NCBI GenBank assembly: GCA_030142905.1
Contig: JASJOG010000212.1
Location: 62,001-126,000, forward strand
Direction: 5' to 3'
Origin: Heliopora coerulea
Taxonomy: Eukaryota; Cnidaria; Anthozoa; Scleralcyonacea; Helioporidae
Length of the DNA: 64,000 bases
In this document: in pieces, positions 22,349 through 36,718 of the stretch
How positions within the stretch are numbered: position 1 is the first letter of the stretch
Layout: the number at the start of each line of letters is the position of its first letter
Program-made: the position numbers and the translations under genes
Notes under the pieces: model-generated
What the model was told of the DNA's origin: nothing
Database searches by the model: none
The model's input: only the letters and a program-made list of their open reading frames with translations

Positions 22349-24813
22349 GATCGCTGGTTATCTCATACTTTGCTGAAGTGCCGGAAATCAAAACGTAAGT
22401 AAAATGACGGGTTACAAACTAAAAGGTGAAAGTGAAAATGTTCCGTAGTATTTACACAAGACCGAAATGAAATTAAAGCTAGCCGGTCAGGTATTGCCAA
22501 TATTTTAGACCTCAGTTCGCATTTCCGAGAGCAAGAAACATACTGTCCCAAAGAAGCTTAACCCTTTTCTGTCCAAGACGTCTCCCCTTGACGAGTAAAA
22601 TAGTCTAACGTTAGCCAGAGTAAAATACCAAATTCGGGCATGGACCGGGAAGTGTTATGGCGACGTACTGCCGAAAATTCTGAAAAGAAGTAATGACTTC
22701 AGGAGAAAAAGCCTTACATCATCAGAGTGAAACTTGAAGTAAGATGAACTGAAAAAGCTTGGTATAGGGTCCGAGTGCATAAAAGAGCGAATTTAAAATC
22801 ATCAAATTCATTGAAAAGTTCTATACACGAAGACAAAGCAAGTCACTAACCAGTCTGAGGTTTTGATGTGTGATCTTGAGGGGTTGATTACGTGGAGTAT
22901 ATCCCCCTGGACTGGAACCTCAACCGAGTCAAGTGGGTTGAAGTGTCAGCTGAGGCTAGCGGTAAAAATTACCTGACAAATTATCTTGTGATTAGACGAC
23001 GAAAGTTGTTATCCAAGTGGAAATCAATCCTTCAAACCAGCTTCTAAATTAACATATAATTTTGCACTTACAACCTTCAGTCTGTTTTCTCCAAAATTCA
23101 GATTTGTTAGAGTAGTTGAATCAGTCACTCGGCAGAGAGTGTTTCAATTTCTATCCACGCACTTCCAAGTTGGTTAAAGATGTTTAGCTATGCGTCATTT
23201 TTTAACATGTCCAAAACTTTTCCACGTTTGGATATAAAATGAAACATTCTTCCTCGTGCTCTTTAAGGAATCACGCGACAAGAAGATGATATTATCAACT
23301 GCTAACAAGTAAATTTGATCTGTCATCATTTTATATCCGACTTTTTCTTGCAGACAGCTTTAGATTGTCTTCAATTCGCACAAACCTCCACCCAGATGAA
23401 ACTCTTTCACTCTAAACGTCAGGAAAGTTGAGTTTTCTTTTATATCGTAACAAGCTATCTATGCGGCATTACCCGGCTTCTGTCATCAAGACATATCTTT
23501 TATACTCTTCGCCATGGCACTGGCAGATCAGAAGAGATTTCCCGTTAACCTGAAGAAGATCTTATCTTTATTTATGTGTGAGTTGTGGAGTTTCCATCTG
23601 TACTCACCAGTATCGGTCAAGTGGCAAGAATAAGCCAGACCGGCTTGAGATGATTTTCCGAACCGGTCAGATGTTTATATTCCGGTTACAGTCTTCCGCA
23701 TTAGTAGCACAACCGAAGAGGTTTAAAATCAAATTCCTATTTTGTGTGAAAACAATCAAAAATCTACAACAAAAGCAATCCAGATTCATCGCTGATCCAA
23801 ACATTTTTCTAACGTTGTAAACGTAGCCTTAGGAACTGATTGCATGCCGTGTAAGCCGGGTTGACTCCGTTCATTAGGATTTTATGACCACTGTAAACAC
23901 TCGACATGAAAATGAAAATCAGAATTGGTCTACTTTCGGTGAGGAAACAGGCCAAAGTTTATTTAAATTATCTTTTATTGTCACAGAGAGATTTTTGCTA
24001 CTCGAGTCAGCCCGTAACGAGTTAGCCCGCCTCGGATAATCACCCCATTAACCGTGATCCAAAAAATTTCTTTTGTCCAACATTCGCCTCCAAACTACTC
24101 AACAAGGAAGGCCTCTGGTGCTTAATAATACATTGGGTTCGCTGATTTCACATCAGGACGGCGTCCAGTGATTCGTTTCGTCTATACTAAGCAAGTTTGT
24201 GTGGGGCAGTAACTTACGCGAGGACGCTCGTCTTTAGCCACATTCAACATTTTTACTCACATTCAGGTAAGCAAAAACCCACCATTGATAACAGTGGAAA
24301 TCAGCCTGTATGATGGCTCAGTTCAACAGGCGCAGTGGAGGTAGATATTCAAACAAGATAATGAAACTACCCCGGAAGGGCGGTATATTGTTCGTGAAAT
24401 TTCTGGTTTATTACACGATAAAAAGGGTTTTATTTAATTTTCTACCGGTACAAAGTTAGCCGTTAATCTGTCTGTCGTTGCATAACGGAGATTAACCTTC
24501 GGAGGTAACAATAAAAAGTCATTGAGCCCGGACGTCCTCCGACTGAAAAATATCGTTAATTAACCTTGTAGTTTCTTACGTCTCATGTGCTCGGGGAAAC
24601 ATTTGGGTTAAAATAATGTTCCCGACATTCTGAACTAGTCTATGGCCACACCGTGCGTTCCTCATGCTGCCCGACTTCACACCAACGCCAACGTTAAAAC
24701 ATTATCGATCACGTCATACAACATTGCGCTACCTCACTGCAAGTAGTCGTAGATCAGGGATGAAAAGTACAATTCTCGGCTTAAATAAATTAACAAGAAA
24801 CACAATCACTTAC

Positions 24814-24859
24814 GTCTCGTTGAAAGCCAAGTAAGGAGGAGAAAGAAGAATGAAACCAT
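24814..24859 (-). other. Signal-peptide-like exon, possible alternative first exon of right-hand phosphatase
   Basis: On the minus strand an ATG opens a 15-codon hydrophobic leader, MVSFFFLLLTWLSTR, ending in one extra base and a consensus donor GTAAGT. Phase and length match phosphatase exons 1 (46 nt here, 49 and 55 nt in the other two), and the splice to exon 2 at 16834 would be in frame. GCAGCCAATCAGAC lies about 100 bases upstream, resembling the CCAAT box of the left-hand copy. Alternatives are a remnant of a third, lost gene copy or chance. No other phosphatase exon is seen between here and 19385. Confidence 0.55.
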
Positions 24860-25304
24860 TCCTAATGACAATATTGCGTTGACAGGCACTTCATCAGTAA
24901 ATCCTTGATTGCAGTTGAATTGGCCAAGCGATGATGACCGCACTCTGGAGTCTGATTGGCTGCAGGTTACACCAGAATAATTCTGATTGATTTAAGAGGA
25001 TGTCCTGACAAACGTCTGTCATCTAATTGGCTGTGGTTCAAAGGTACGTCGTAGTAATAAGTCGTAGGAAACCATTCCTAGGAAAAACAAACGTTTGTCA
25101 GAATGCAAGACAACTCCAGGGAATTCTACTAGTTTGTGAAGTTATCGAATTGTTAAGTTATCGTTAAGGTTAATTGTGAGGTTATCGAAATCTACTAGGT
25201 AGGTACCTTTATTTATACCATCCGGTGTCTGTGTCTTCATAGCCTTAAAATTTTTCGTGCGGTCGCGGTAAGGGTGACAAGATCTGGGGACAATAAATGT
25301 CTCA

Positions 25305-25665
25305 GTGAACTCTAAAAAGACTGGAACAATACCTGCAAAGTAGATTTTGAAGCCAACATGGAGGCTGACATATAGGTCAATTTGTAGGTCATCCCAGTTC
25401 CTACGCGATAAAACACGCAACCTAATGCGAAAAACTTAACCTAAATTTCGGATTTTTTGACAATTTTTTTTATCTTTAATAAGTAGAGGACAATGCCGGT
25501 AGGACTGCATATTCGTCAGAATTAACTGTCAATGAAAAGCAAAGGTTCAATACAATTTTTCCCCGCGCGTGTTTTTGACCTACATAGCTGCCCCCATGTC
25601 TGCTTCATTCAATCGTCAGGCCTGGTACGAGATATTATTCCAGTCTTTTTAGAGTTCAATGGAAT
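25305..25665. repeat. Inverted repeat with about 90-base arms
   Basis: GTGAACTCTAAAAAGACTGG near 25305 and its inverted copy ending near 25660 mark the arms. Pairing continues imperfectly through CAACATGGAGGCTGACATA and GACATGGGGGCAGCTATG. The unpaired centre is AT-rich. Confidence 0.55.
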
Positions 25666-26066
25666 GTCTTCACATGGGGGATAAATCACAACAAGCCGAC
25701 AATTTCAAAAAGTGTAAAATAAAACATATTCCGAACAGTCCTGCGATCCTGAAAACTCAAGCCTTTGGGGATGTTCACACGAGCCTCTTGGGTTTGTTCG
25801 TATATGATGGCCAGATCCGCCCCGTTAACTCGTTTCATCAGGATCTTACCATTGTCATAAAATACACTCACGATAAACTCAAAAGGAGAATTGGTTTGAT
25901 TTGCTTGCATGCAAAGGTTAAAAATAATTTAAGCTACCTTTCATGTTGTCAGAAAGATTTTTGTGACGCGAATCAGCCCATATCACACGTAATCAGTATA
26001 AACCAAAGAGAAAGTGGCGATGTCGTAGGCCAACATCCAGAACCAGCCGACAACTTTGGCAAATAT

Positions 26067-26315
26067 AGGAAGAAACAAACTCCGAACAATAACGCCATCT
26101 TGATAACTCAAGATACGAGTTAAAATCAAGAGAATTACAATGAAATTGTGATATTTCGTCTTTATTTCAAAGACATCATCAGACAGACTGATGACAGACT
26201 GTCTGATGATGTCTTTGAAATAAAGACGAAATATCATAATTTCATTGTTATCTTGATTTTAACTCATATCTCGAGTTATCAAGATGGCATTATTGTTCGG
26301 AGTTTGTTTCTTCCG
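26067..26315. mobile_element. MITE-like foldback, nearly perfect 110-base arms
   Basis: The left arm GGAAGAAACAAACTCCGAAC and its inverted copy at the right edge continue through the CATCTTGATAACTCAAGAT core, TTAAAATCAAGA, and AAATAAAGACGAAATATC. They meet at a loop of about 15 bases containing a repeated GACAGACTG. Left-arm-like sequence without hairpin is also seen at 25691-25770, and a diverged relative at 40431-40610. Confidence 0.85.
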
Positions 26316-26717
26316 TAGGCTAACAGCTCTGCTTCTTTAAAAAACTTTTCCTGCGTGCGCCGTGACGATACAATTTGTATTTCACAATCAATACTTCTCA
26401 AAAATGTTCGGAAACTTTGTTTTGGAAAACACAGTTCACAAGACGAACACGATACTGAGGAGATCTCCCAATCTTTTAGAGCAAGGGAACACCACTTTCC
26501 AAGTTTATTCGTGATTTTGGAAATGCAGTAAACAAACACGAACAACCGTCTGTTTTAGGTGAAAAGAGTTTTTCCAAAGAGTGTTTAATTACTTCAACCG
26601 TGACAACCAAGCCACTGTGTACTGTACGCACACATCACGTAAATAAAGCAGTTAATTATGACATCATTAATAAAACCATTCTGAAAGAAGCGACCTAACG
26701 AACAGATATGGTGAATA

Positions 26718-28480
26718 ATGGATAACCAGGTATGTAGCAGTTTAAAATGTCGTTACATAGGTTTTTCTTACATTTTTCTCTGGTGTTTCTATGTTCTCCT
26801 CGCGTCCTTTCAATATTTTATCTTGATGATACTGTCAAAAAGAAACTATAAATTAATAAAAAAATAAATAAAGGAGAGAAACGTGTGAATGAATGGATGC
26901 ATGAACGAATAAATCAAATTAATGAGCATGTGAATGGATCAATGGAAAAGCAAGCAATGAGCGAAGGGAGGGAAAGAAGGAAGGATGGATTAAGGCAAGT
27001 AACGAGGGTTGCATGGTAGATGAATGGACGGATTGGTGGATAAATGAATGGATACATGGATGAATGGGTGGGCAGGTGGATGAATGGGTGGATAGATGGA
27101 TGAAGGAGTGGATAAATGAATGGATGGAATGACAGATGGTTTGATAGATGGTGGGAACGAAGGACGGAAGGACAGACAGACGGTAGAATGCATGCAAGGA
27201 AACGTAACTCTGTCGAAGAATAAATAAATAAATACGGCGAATACATTGATAAAGCTATTTCATGATTTACTGACATGACAAAACTGATTTCTTGCTCTTG
27301 CCCTATTTTTTATAAGTATTATTGATGGGGGCTGGTAGTTGAAAAACACAAAAAGATCATCCAAAACGAGTAAACTATTTTATTTTAGATTGAACTGGAT
27401 AAGATAGAGCAAGGTCCACTTCCAGAAGTTCGTTCTTCGGACAGCAATAAAACATGGCTAAAAGACAACGTAATGATCTCTTTATTAACCTCAATCTTGT
27501 GTTTTCCACCGCTTGGGATATTAACATTCATGAAATCTCGTCAGGTAAAGATGATGAAGACATTAAAGAGTTCACGAAAACTGCAACACCGACACCAGTA
27601 AACAAACCACTTTCAATTATACGGCAGTGAAGCAAATCACACGCACCAAACTCGGGATTTTCTCTTTCTTTCTACTAAACACTTTTGAACAAATCTAGTT
27701 GATCGATAGGCGTTCAGTTTTTCGTTTTATACAGCCGTTTATAAATACGTCTTTTTTTTTCTTTTTTTTGTTTTGTTTTGTTTTTGTTTTGTATTGTTTT
27801 GTTCTTCGCTGTCCTACTTTTGAACAAGCAGTGTAGAGCGATCGTAAGCGCGGTTTCTGTTTAATCATCTTTTAACAGAGTAACTTTGTCAACCTCAATA
27901 TGTAAGAGTGTAATAAACTGAAAAAATAGTCGTTTTTCACAAGGCCGTATGTGACTGTTAAAAGAAGTTAAAAATCCATAAAAATGTAGGTCAGAAACCC
28001 ACAAAATTAATACTAGTAAAACTATATACAATCACGATATGAATTTACGCACATTATAAAATAACTAAGATGCTATTATTTAAAATTATTAAAAACGTTA
28101 TTATTTAATCTATTATTTAAAACTGTACATTTAAATTGAGCTGATTGGTTATTGCAGACTTTGGCACCTTCATAACTAAAAGCTCTTTTCATTGCATTTG
28201 TTGTTATCTGTTGACAATCACTTGACTATTGACCTCCCTGTAGTATCGTCGAGCTAAGCTGGCAGAAGATACTGAGGCAGCACGAAATTTGTGTCGTGAC
28301 AGTCGACATCTAGCATTGATCTCTTGTCTGATGGGATCCACGTTCGTCGTCATGGTAATCATCGTGTTACTCCTCCAGTTCTTGTACTTTCAAACTATGG
28401 CTGACGACATGAAAACATCGTGGCACTCGCACTACTTTGTGACAACAATAAATCTTACAATGGACGTCCACGGGACGTAA
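26718..28480 (+). CDS. CD225/dispanin-family two-pass membrane protein
   Basis: Small membrane protein of the CD225 (dispanin) group, which includes IFITM, PRRT and SYNDIG relatives; the function of this one is unknown. Proposed exons: 26718-26729 (12 nt, Met-Asp-Asn-Gln), 27389-27544 and 28244-28480, all phase 0, giving 134 residues. The first membrane segment (about 32-53) contains ILCFPPLGIL, the usual cysteine/proline/glycine signature of the family's first helix. The cytosolic loop has RRAKLAEDTEAARN, matching the family's basic 'loop then small-residue' region. The second membrane segment is about 79-105 (ISCLMGSTFVVMVIIVLLL). Exons 2 and 3 are well supported by frame, family pattern and splice sites. 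The 12-nt first exon is the least certain part: it rests on an ATG, an in-phase frame and a GTATGT donor. Confidence 0.78.
26880..27235. repeat. Degenerate (GGATGAAT)n minisatellite
   Basis: Imperfect units such as TGGATGAATGGG, GTGGATAGATGG and AATGAATGG, inside proposed intron 1 of the CD225 gene. Ser/His/Ile-rich minus-strand frames across it are not genes. Confidence 0.85.
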
Positions 28481-30905
<2,425 letters not shown>

Positions 30906-32318
30906 CAGTGGCGGTTTTAGAACATTTTAACCACGGGGGCCAATTAGGAACGAAGTATGCGAGCGCCGAAGGCGCGGGGCGTTTTAGCTAGGGGGGGTCC
31001 GGGGGCATGCTTCCCCAGAAAGTTTTGAAATCCTAGAGTCTCAGAAAGGCCATTTTCCGGGTTTTGGGAGAGGTTTTTGGCAATTTTAAGGGTTAGAAAA
31101 TATTATTTAAATTGCTATAGAATTAAAATTTCAACTTTGTTGCATGTACGGGGGTTTTGAACTTCTTGAACTCCTCCCTTGGCAACGACACTGGGGCTAA
31201 TACTTAGGTTTTTATCGACTGTGCTAGTAAAAGTAGCACTTTATGCTACTAGCACTTTATGCTACTAGCACTGCTCGTTTTTAACCAAAATTGTGCTAAA
31301 ATTATGCTCGTTTTTCAAAATTATGCTTCTTTTTCTGAAATTATGCTTTTACAAATTAACTTTAACAGCTCGAAATTAAATACTTGTTTTTTTTTATGTA
31401 CCAAAGAAAGCAAAACATCTCATTGTTCCCAACGTTGTCTAGCTTTTAATAGATTGCTCCTTATCTCCTGAAATGTTTTAAATACAACACAAAACTGCAC
31501 TGATGGCTTGCTGTCATAGTGCCCTCAAAAAGTTCCCTGCTGCATTACACTTGCTTGCAAGTAATCAAGTTAAAGAATATTCATTGAATCGAACAGAATG
31601 GTTGGGGAAAAAAACAAATAACAGCAGTTCAGTTAAATTTAACCATTTTGCTTTGACCTTGAGAGCGTGGACTGGACCGGAACTAAAGTTCCAGTGAACC
31701 ACAGGGCCTAGACTAAGGCCTACTAAGTTACAGAATTTAACAAGACTGAACAAAGCTTATAAATTAACTCAATATAAGCAAAATGTGGCTTACTGGAGAG
31801 TTATGGCCCTAGTAATATACTCTGTAACTGATAAAAATATACCGGCTATGCTAGCAGTGCTACATCCACAAAAAATGGCAAAAATGTGCTCGTTTTCCCA
31901 AATTATGCCAAAAAATGTGCTAGCACAATCGATAAAAGCCTACTAATGCTTCTATAGCCCAGTGGATACTTCCGCCCAGTGAAGAACTGCTGCAAGCAGC
32001 ATTCAAGCAAGCGTACATCATTTGCTACAATTGCCTAAACGAGACTTTGTTCAACGTTAAACGGGAACGTTTTCTACCTTGCAGTTTGAGAAGTGAACCA
32101 TTAGAAGCGAACCAGGCGGCATTAACGCAAAAATGTTGCAAATCTCTACTTGGGTAACTATTTGATACTGAGGAATGCTAAGCAAGATTATGTTTGTTTG
32201 CAACTTCTGTTTAGCATGTATTGTACCAGCTATTACTTGGAGAAACTTTACAACCATTTTGAAAAACTTGGATTTGGGGGGGGCATGGCCCCCCGGGCCC
32301 CCCATAGAGCCGCCACTG
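30906..32318. mobile_element. Non-autonomous hAT-like DNA transposon
   Basis: The element starts CAGTGGCGGTTTTAG and ends with the inverted form of CAGTGGCGGCTCTATGGGG. Such CAGTGGCGG termini are typical of hAT elements. G/C-run blocks lie just inside both ends. The expected 8-bp target duplication is not clear: TTTAG occurs on both sides but is not in register. No transposase is visible, and a second element is nested inside. Confidence 0.65.
31205..31945. mobile_element. Nested inverted-repeat element with TATCGA...TGTGCTA ends
   Basis: The left end TAGGTTTTTATCGACTGTGC and the right end, read on the minus strand, TAGGCTTTTATCGATTGTGC are inverted copies. Just inside are reiterated AATTATGC and TGCTCGTTTT units in both flanks. 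It lies within the hAT-like element 30906-32318, so it probably inserted later. Confidence 0.65.
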
Positions 32319-35300
32319 GATTTAGAATTCTTTTTGTAACATCAAACAGTTGCATTTAACAGTCAGTTAGTCCTCGAGCATGAAGAAGATAAACCGATTG
32401 TCATCGAGAATTAGGTTGTTGTTGTTTTAGTGAAATGTTGGAGGAAACATGACTCAGATCGCAATTCAAATTTACCCATTACCTGAGTCGATATACAGGG
32501 ATGCAACTGTTATGTCACTTTTAAAATAGGAAATCAGATTAATACGCGCAATAGAAATACGGCGGTCTTTCACCAGGGTTCCCAGTTATCGATAGTAGTG
32601 CCCCGGGTACGTTACGGCGTTCCAGGGATGAGTGACCACGGTATTGACTGACCTCCCAATCTTTTATACTCAGCAAGTAACCTTTCAGGAATCAGGAATT
32701 GGGTTAATCGTTAGGATTAGGGTTAGATGTATACTTCATTACTATGTGTCAGTTAAATCGAGTGCGGTCACTAACCCCAGGGGATAACCACTGGCATCAT
32801 ACGAGTGGTCACCCATCCCTCTGACTCCTGCAAGCAGAGAGGACCGAGTGTGTTCTAGCTTAACATGTCTCAGAAGACGAGCAGGGTATTTTCATGGTTT
32901 ATCAAATAATTTAACGTTTGCAAACATGCTGGTTCTAAGTCGAAAGATAGTAAATATGAATTGGTGGCGTGGTTCACCCTTACCGGGGTCGTGTAGCAGC
33001 TACCGGTTGCTCCACGTGGGCGGTAGATAGGTGTCATCTTTAACCTTTATTCTCGCAGGATATCAGACAGGTTATCACCATTTTCTAACAATTCGTTACC
33101 ATAAGAGTATTTAAAAAACCCTTATTTTGGATGCACACGTTAGTAATTCCGGATATAAGTCTATTCTAAACCATAATATAACTATATATATATATATATT
33201 TAAAGATATTGGTTGCTTAACGCAGACATAAAAGAACTTAAGAGCTAACTAAATATTTCTGACGTACTGCGGCTCCGCATGGGTACTAGATACTTCACAT
33301 AAGCAAGCCCATTCACATTTGTATCCTTTGCTAACAATCTGATTCACTAAGCTCAATATTTAGACTGTCTCACCGGTTGTCAGAGAGTAACAAGCCCCAC
33401 ATCAAAAACCTTGTTTTGGGAGGATTATTAACGAACGCCTGCCATTGTCCGTCGACGCTGATCTTGCATAAACACCACACAGTATACGAAATTTTAATGA
33501 AAAATGTCGTTCATCTATTAGTTTTATGCACTTTACTCTTTCCGTAGCAATAAATCAAACGTGTTTCCCAAACTCCTGGGCGGGAATGACACTTTCAAGT
33601 GCCTGTAATTAGAGGCAAAACTTGAAAACGTAAACAGATGACAACTGGTGTTGCTAAACTGACGCAATATTGTGCGTATGAACTAGCTGACCATATCTAG
33701 AAAGAAAAGTGCATTAACTGGCAAGGAAGCGATTAAAGTCTGTTCTATGCAAAGGTGAGTCCTTCTGGGCTTCTTAACAATAGAGTTGGAGCGATTGTTC
33801 AACCGAATTCTGTTGTATTAAAGTTGGACATCTATGAGATATTGCATGGCATAATACTTGTAGGACGCTGAGCATTTACCAAGTTTTGAAATTGTCTCGA
33901 TTAGAAAAGGAAATTTGAACTAATAGCAGGGATTTGGACCTATAGGACAGCTACGAATGTTTATGAGATGGTAAATGACGGTTATCTGGGTATATAACTC
34001 GTGGAAATGCTGCGGACGTTCTTCACGGCCGACCAGTCAAGTTACTGTCACAGGCCATCAGGGATCATGACAGCAGGAGCTTTTTTGTTCTCTTTCTCCA
34101 TGAAAGGGAACAAAATCTGACAAACAATGCCTTCTTTTTCAAGACAATAAGTATTACTGAGCTCAAAATTACAAGAATTCTTAAGTGGCCATTATTGATA
34201 AGACTTCAATTATACGAAGCTTGTCCCACACGTGAACTGCGGTGTCCATCCTTTGTGCAATGCACTCTATTTCAACGAACATGATCTAGCTGCACAATAG
34301 CCAGTTCCCAATCGGATAGTGAGTTAATTATCTGGGTCTAGAACACGACAATCTGATGCAGACCAAGAATTTGCGAGGTCGGTTGAAACTTAGTATTCAC
34401 CGAAATTTATTTACAGTCTCCACTCACGATATGCTTCTGAAAGCTCTTACAAAATTGTTTAACTTCGGAATGCCGTTTATTAACATTGTACCGCACAATT
34501 CTTTCACCCTTTTAAATTTATCTGGAAAGAGATATGTATATTGTGAGATCAAAAGAAGAGACTGTAGCTGCTTACTTTGACGAAAACCTATCGAATTCGT
34601 TGGTTTTTTTAAAAACCAGAAGAGTCAGTGGACTGCCGAAATTTACAAGATAGGAAACTTTATAAATAGGACGTTTCAAACAATAATCCTTTGTCATAGT
34701 TAAACGACAGTTTCTTATCTAGTAAGTTTCAGCAGTTGCCTGTCAATTTTGGCTTTTACACGTCCTCCAATACAGCAGTTGCAGCACTCTGTTTTGATAC
34801 CATTATCTAGTTCTTGGTTGACTGAAATCTATATAATGCTTTATAGAAAGATTGCCATTAGCATAAACTGTTTTATATTTCTTTAAACTGTCCGCTGGTC
34901 ATGGTTTATTGTCATTAGCGCTACCACCATTTTGACCCTTCGAGATAGTTTGCGACTGTAAAAGTACATACTTTTCCTCCAGTGTACACATGAAGCGGGT
35001 CATAGCTAGATCAGGTGGAGGACAACCCGAAAGGACTGTGAGATTTGCCCGTTTTGCAAGACGCTTTCACGGATAAGGACGCGAGTCCGGAAGACCATTT
35101 GAGACATTTCCTTCCGAATTCAAAATAAGTAATCACACGCGCACTAGTCAGTTTTAGGTTAGCCACTCTGTGATCAACGTTTCTATAATTTCGTGAAACT
35201 TTGAACCCCCCAGAGATGGCGCCAGGAATTCTCCGACGCTGGGACCAAGGTCCCCGACAGGGGTGCTAAAGCATGTGGCCCGAAACCACGCCCCGTTGAT

Positions 35301-35809
35301 TTTTCCTGATTTTATTATTCATGTTGTTTTTAGCAAGAAGTAATTGCAGTAATTGACCAGAAGCAGCATTTATATTTAGGTTGATGACATGTAGAGAAAA
35401 AGTTATTATCGTTCTGGGTTAAATCAATGACAAGCACTTATAGTTCGTACAAAATATAAATGTGTTATCATCAGCGACAATTCCCGACGAATTGTGAGTT
35501 TTGCCGACCAGGAGAATTAGGTTCCCCCAGTGGGATGGCTGTAGCCTCCTGTGCCACCCCCCGGCGCCACCCCTGGAAAGCACGCATTAAGTAAAGCTGA
35601 AAATTCACCTCTAGTCCCACGCGGTGCTCAGGCAGTAAGCGAAGATTACCGGTAACAGCAAGCTATTTACCCACTGAACCACCGCAGAGACCTCAATAGT
35701 GTATGGCCTTTAAGTTTAAAACGTGCACGCAAGTCTACTCGACATCATTTTTTTCCTCTTTCTTTAGATAAGTCCTGTGAATTATCACCGCCTCTGAAAA
35801 ATACGTCCA
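32319..35809. other. Non-coding region upstream of the first receptor
   Basis: No gene was recognised. It includes a short (TA)n run near 33182-33200 and the small inverted-repeat element 35211-35575. A pyrimidine tract followed by TTTAG at about 35757-35767 looks like a splice acceptor just upstream of the first receptor, so a 5' untranslated exon may lie in this region. Confidence 0.4.
35211..35575. mobile_element. Short hAT-like non-autonomous element
   Basis: The left end CAGAGATGGCGCCAGGAATT and the right end, read on the minus strand, CAGGGGTGGCGCCGGGGGG are similar inverted termini. The interior of about 330 bp has no coding potential. Flanks share only GAA, so no convincing target duplication was found. 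Confidence 0.5.
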
Positions 35810-36718
35810 ATGAAATTCATCAGTGAAATTGACAAACGACATTTCCGTGCAATAAGCCCGACTCAAGCCATTCCACTTAGTATTATCAATGGCACAACAA
35901 GCGTCTTGGGAACGCTGTGTAACATCCTACTTATCGTCTTGATAATCCTCAATAAGAAACTTCATGGAGTCTCGGATATTTTGAATCTCAGCTTGAGCAT
36001 ATCAGACTTACTGGCTTGCGGAGTATACCAACCAATGCTCATTCAGCGGATTAACTCTGCAGAAAAGTTATCCAAACTTCACAACCAATTCCGGCGTGCT
36101 TTAGGCCAGGGTACAACAGTGACAAGTTGTCTCTCGTTGCTAGCCTTAACTGTTGATCGGTTATTGTACCTCCAGTACCCACTGAAATATCAGCGCATTA
36201 TGACTAAAGCTCGCGCAATAAAAGTCATAGGTGCTGTCTATATCATTTCCTCTATATCAGCCTGGTATGGATTTCAAGACAGGAAGAACTCATTGGTTTA
36301 CAAAATAGCTTTCGTTGCACCGTCTCTCCTTGTTATGATCATCATCCACTTCAGGATCCTCGTGATTGTTCAACGACAAAGACGACGAATCGAGACGCTG
36401 AATACTTCGTTGCGTTTTAACTACAACATTTCTTCCTGGAACTTGAAATTGGCAGGGAAAATCACCAAGACAGTTCTTCTCTACGTGGTGTTGTACATCA
36501 CCACATGGCTACCGATAACTGTATTCCAAATATGGAATAGAATTCACGGAAACACGACGATTTGGCAAAAATATTTTTACATTCCGCAAACAGTTCTACA
36601 GCTGAACTCCTTCCTGAATCCCTACTTGTATTTTCTTAGAAACGGAAAAGCTCGAAAAATATTGCTCGATTTTTTTCAACTGAGCTATAAAAAAGTGGTT
36701 GGTATTGGAAGCACTTGA
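35810..36718 (+). CDS. Orphan rhodopsin-like (class A) G protein-coupled receptor 1
   Basis: Seven-helix plasma membrane receptor, 302 residues on one coding exon; the ligand is unknown. Landmarks: Asn38 in helix 1 (GTLCN), Asp66 in helix 2 (LSISDLLA), DRL at 116-118 for the DRY motif, TWLP at 232-235 in helix 6 where CWxP is usual, and NPYLY at 270-274 (NPxxY). The second extracellular loop is only about ten residues, and there is no cysteine at the start of helix 3 or in that loop. The usual disulfide therefore cannot form. This pattern is known from melanocortin, cannabinoid and related receptors, but a specific assignment is not justified. The short tail ends at residue 302. An acceptor-like site about 45 bases upstream suggests an intron in the 5' untranslated region. 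A diverged paralogue follows at 44612. Confidence 0.9.
   Translation: MKFISEIDKRHFRAISPTQAIPLSIINGTTSVLGTLCNILLIVLIILNKKLHGVSDILNLSLSISDLLACGVYQPMLIQRINSAEKLSKLHNQFRRALGQGTTVTSCLSLLALTVDRLLYLQYPLKYQRIMTKARAIKVIGAVYIISSISAWYGFQDRKNSLVYKIAFVAPSLLVMIIIHFRILVIVQRQRRRIETLNTSLRFNYNISSWNLKLAGKITKTVLLYVVLYITTWLPITVFQIWNRIHGNTTIWQKYFYIPQTVLQLNSFLNPYLYFLRNGKARKILLDFFQLSYKKVVGIGST

Larger units (their letters stand above)
19386..24813. other. Region upstream of right-hand phosphatase; repeats only
   Basis: If the extra leader exon at 24814 is used, this is an intron; otherwise it is intergenic. It holds the foldback at 19826 and the inverted-repeat element at 21824. Scattered open frames of up to 85 codons match no family known to me, including a leader-like one at 20288-20497 on the minus strand. 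Confidence 0.5.

Noticed and set aside
25659..26123. 154-codon plus-strand frame
   Set aside because: It spans fragments of foldback elements, and its end runs into the left arm of the hairpin at 26067; no recognisable domain.
26914..27276. Ser/His/Ile/Pro-rich frames of up to 120 codons on the minus strand
   Set aside because: Products of the GGATGAAT minisatellite in all three frames; no domain or splice support.
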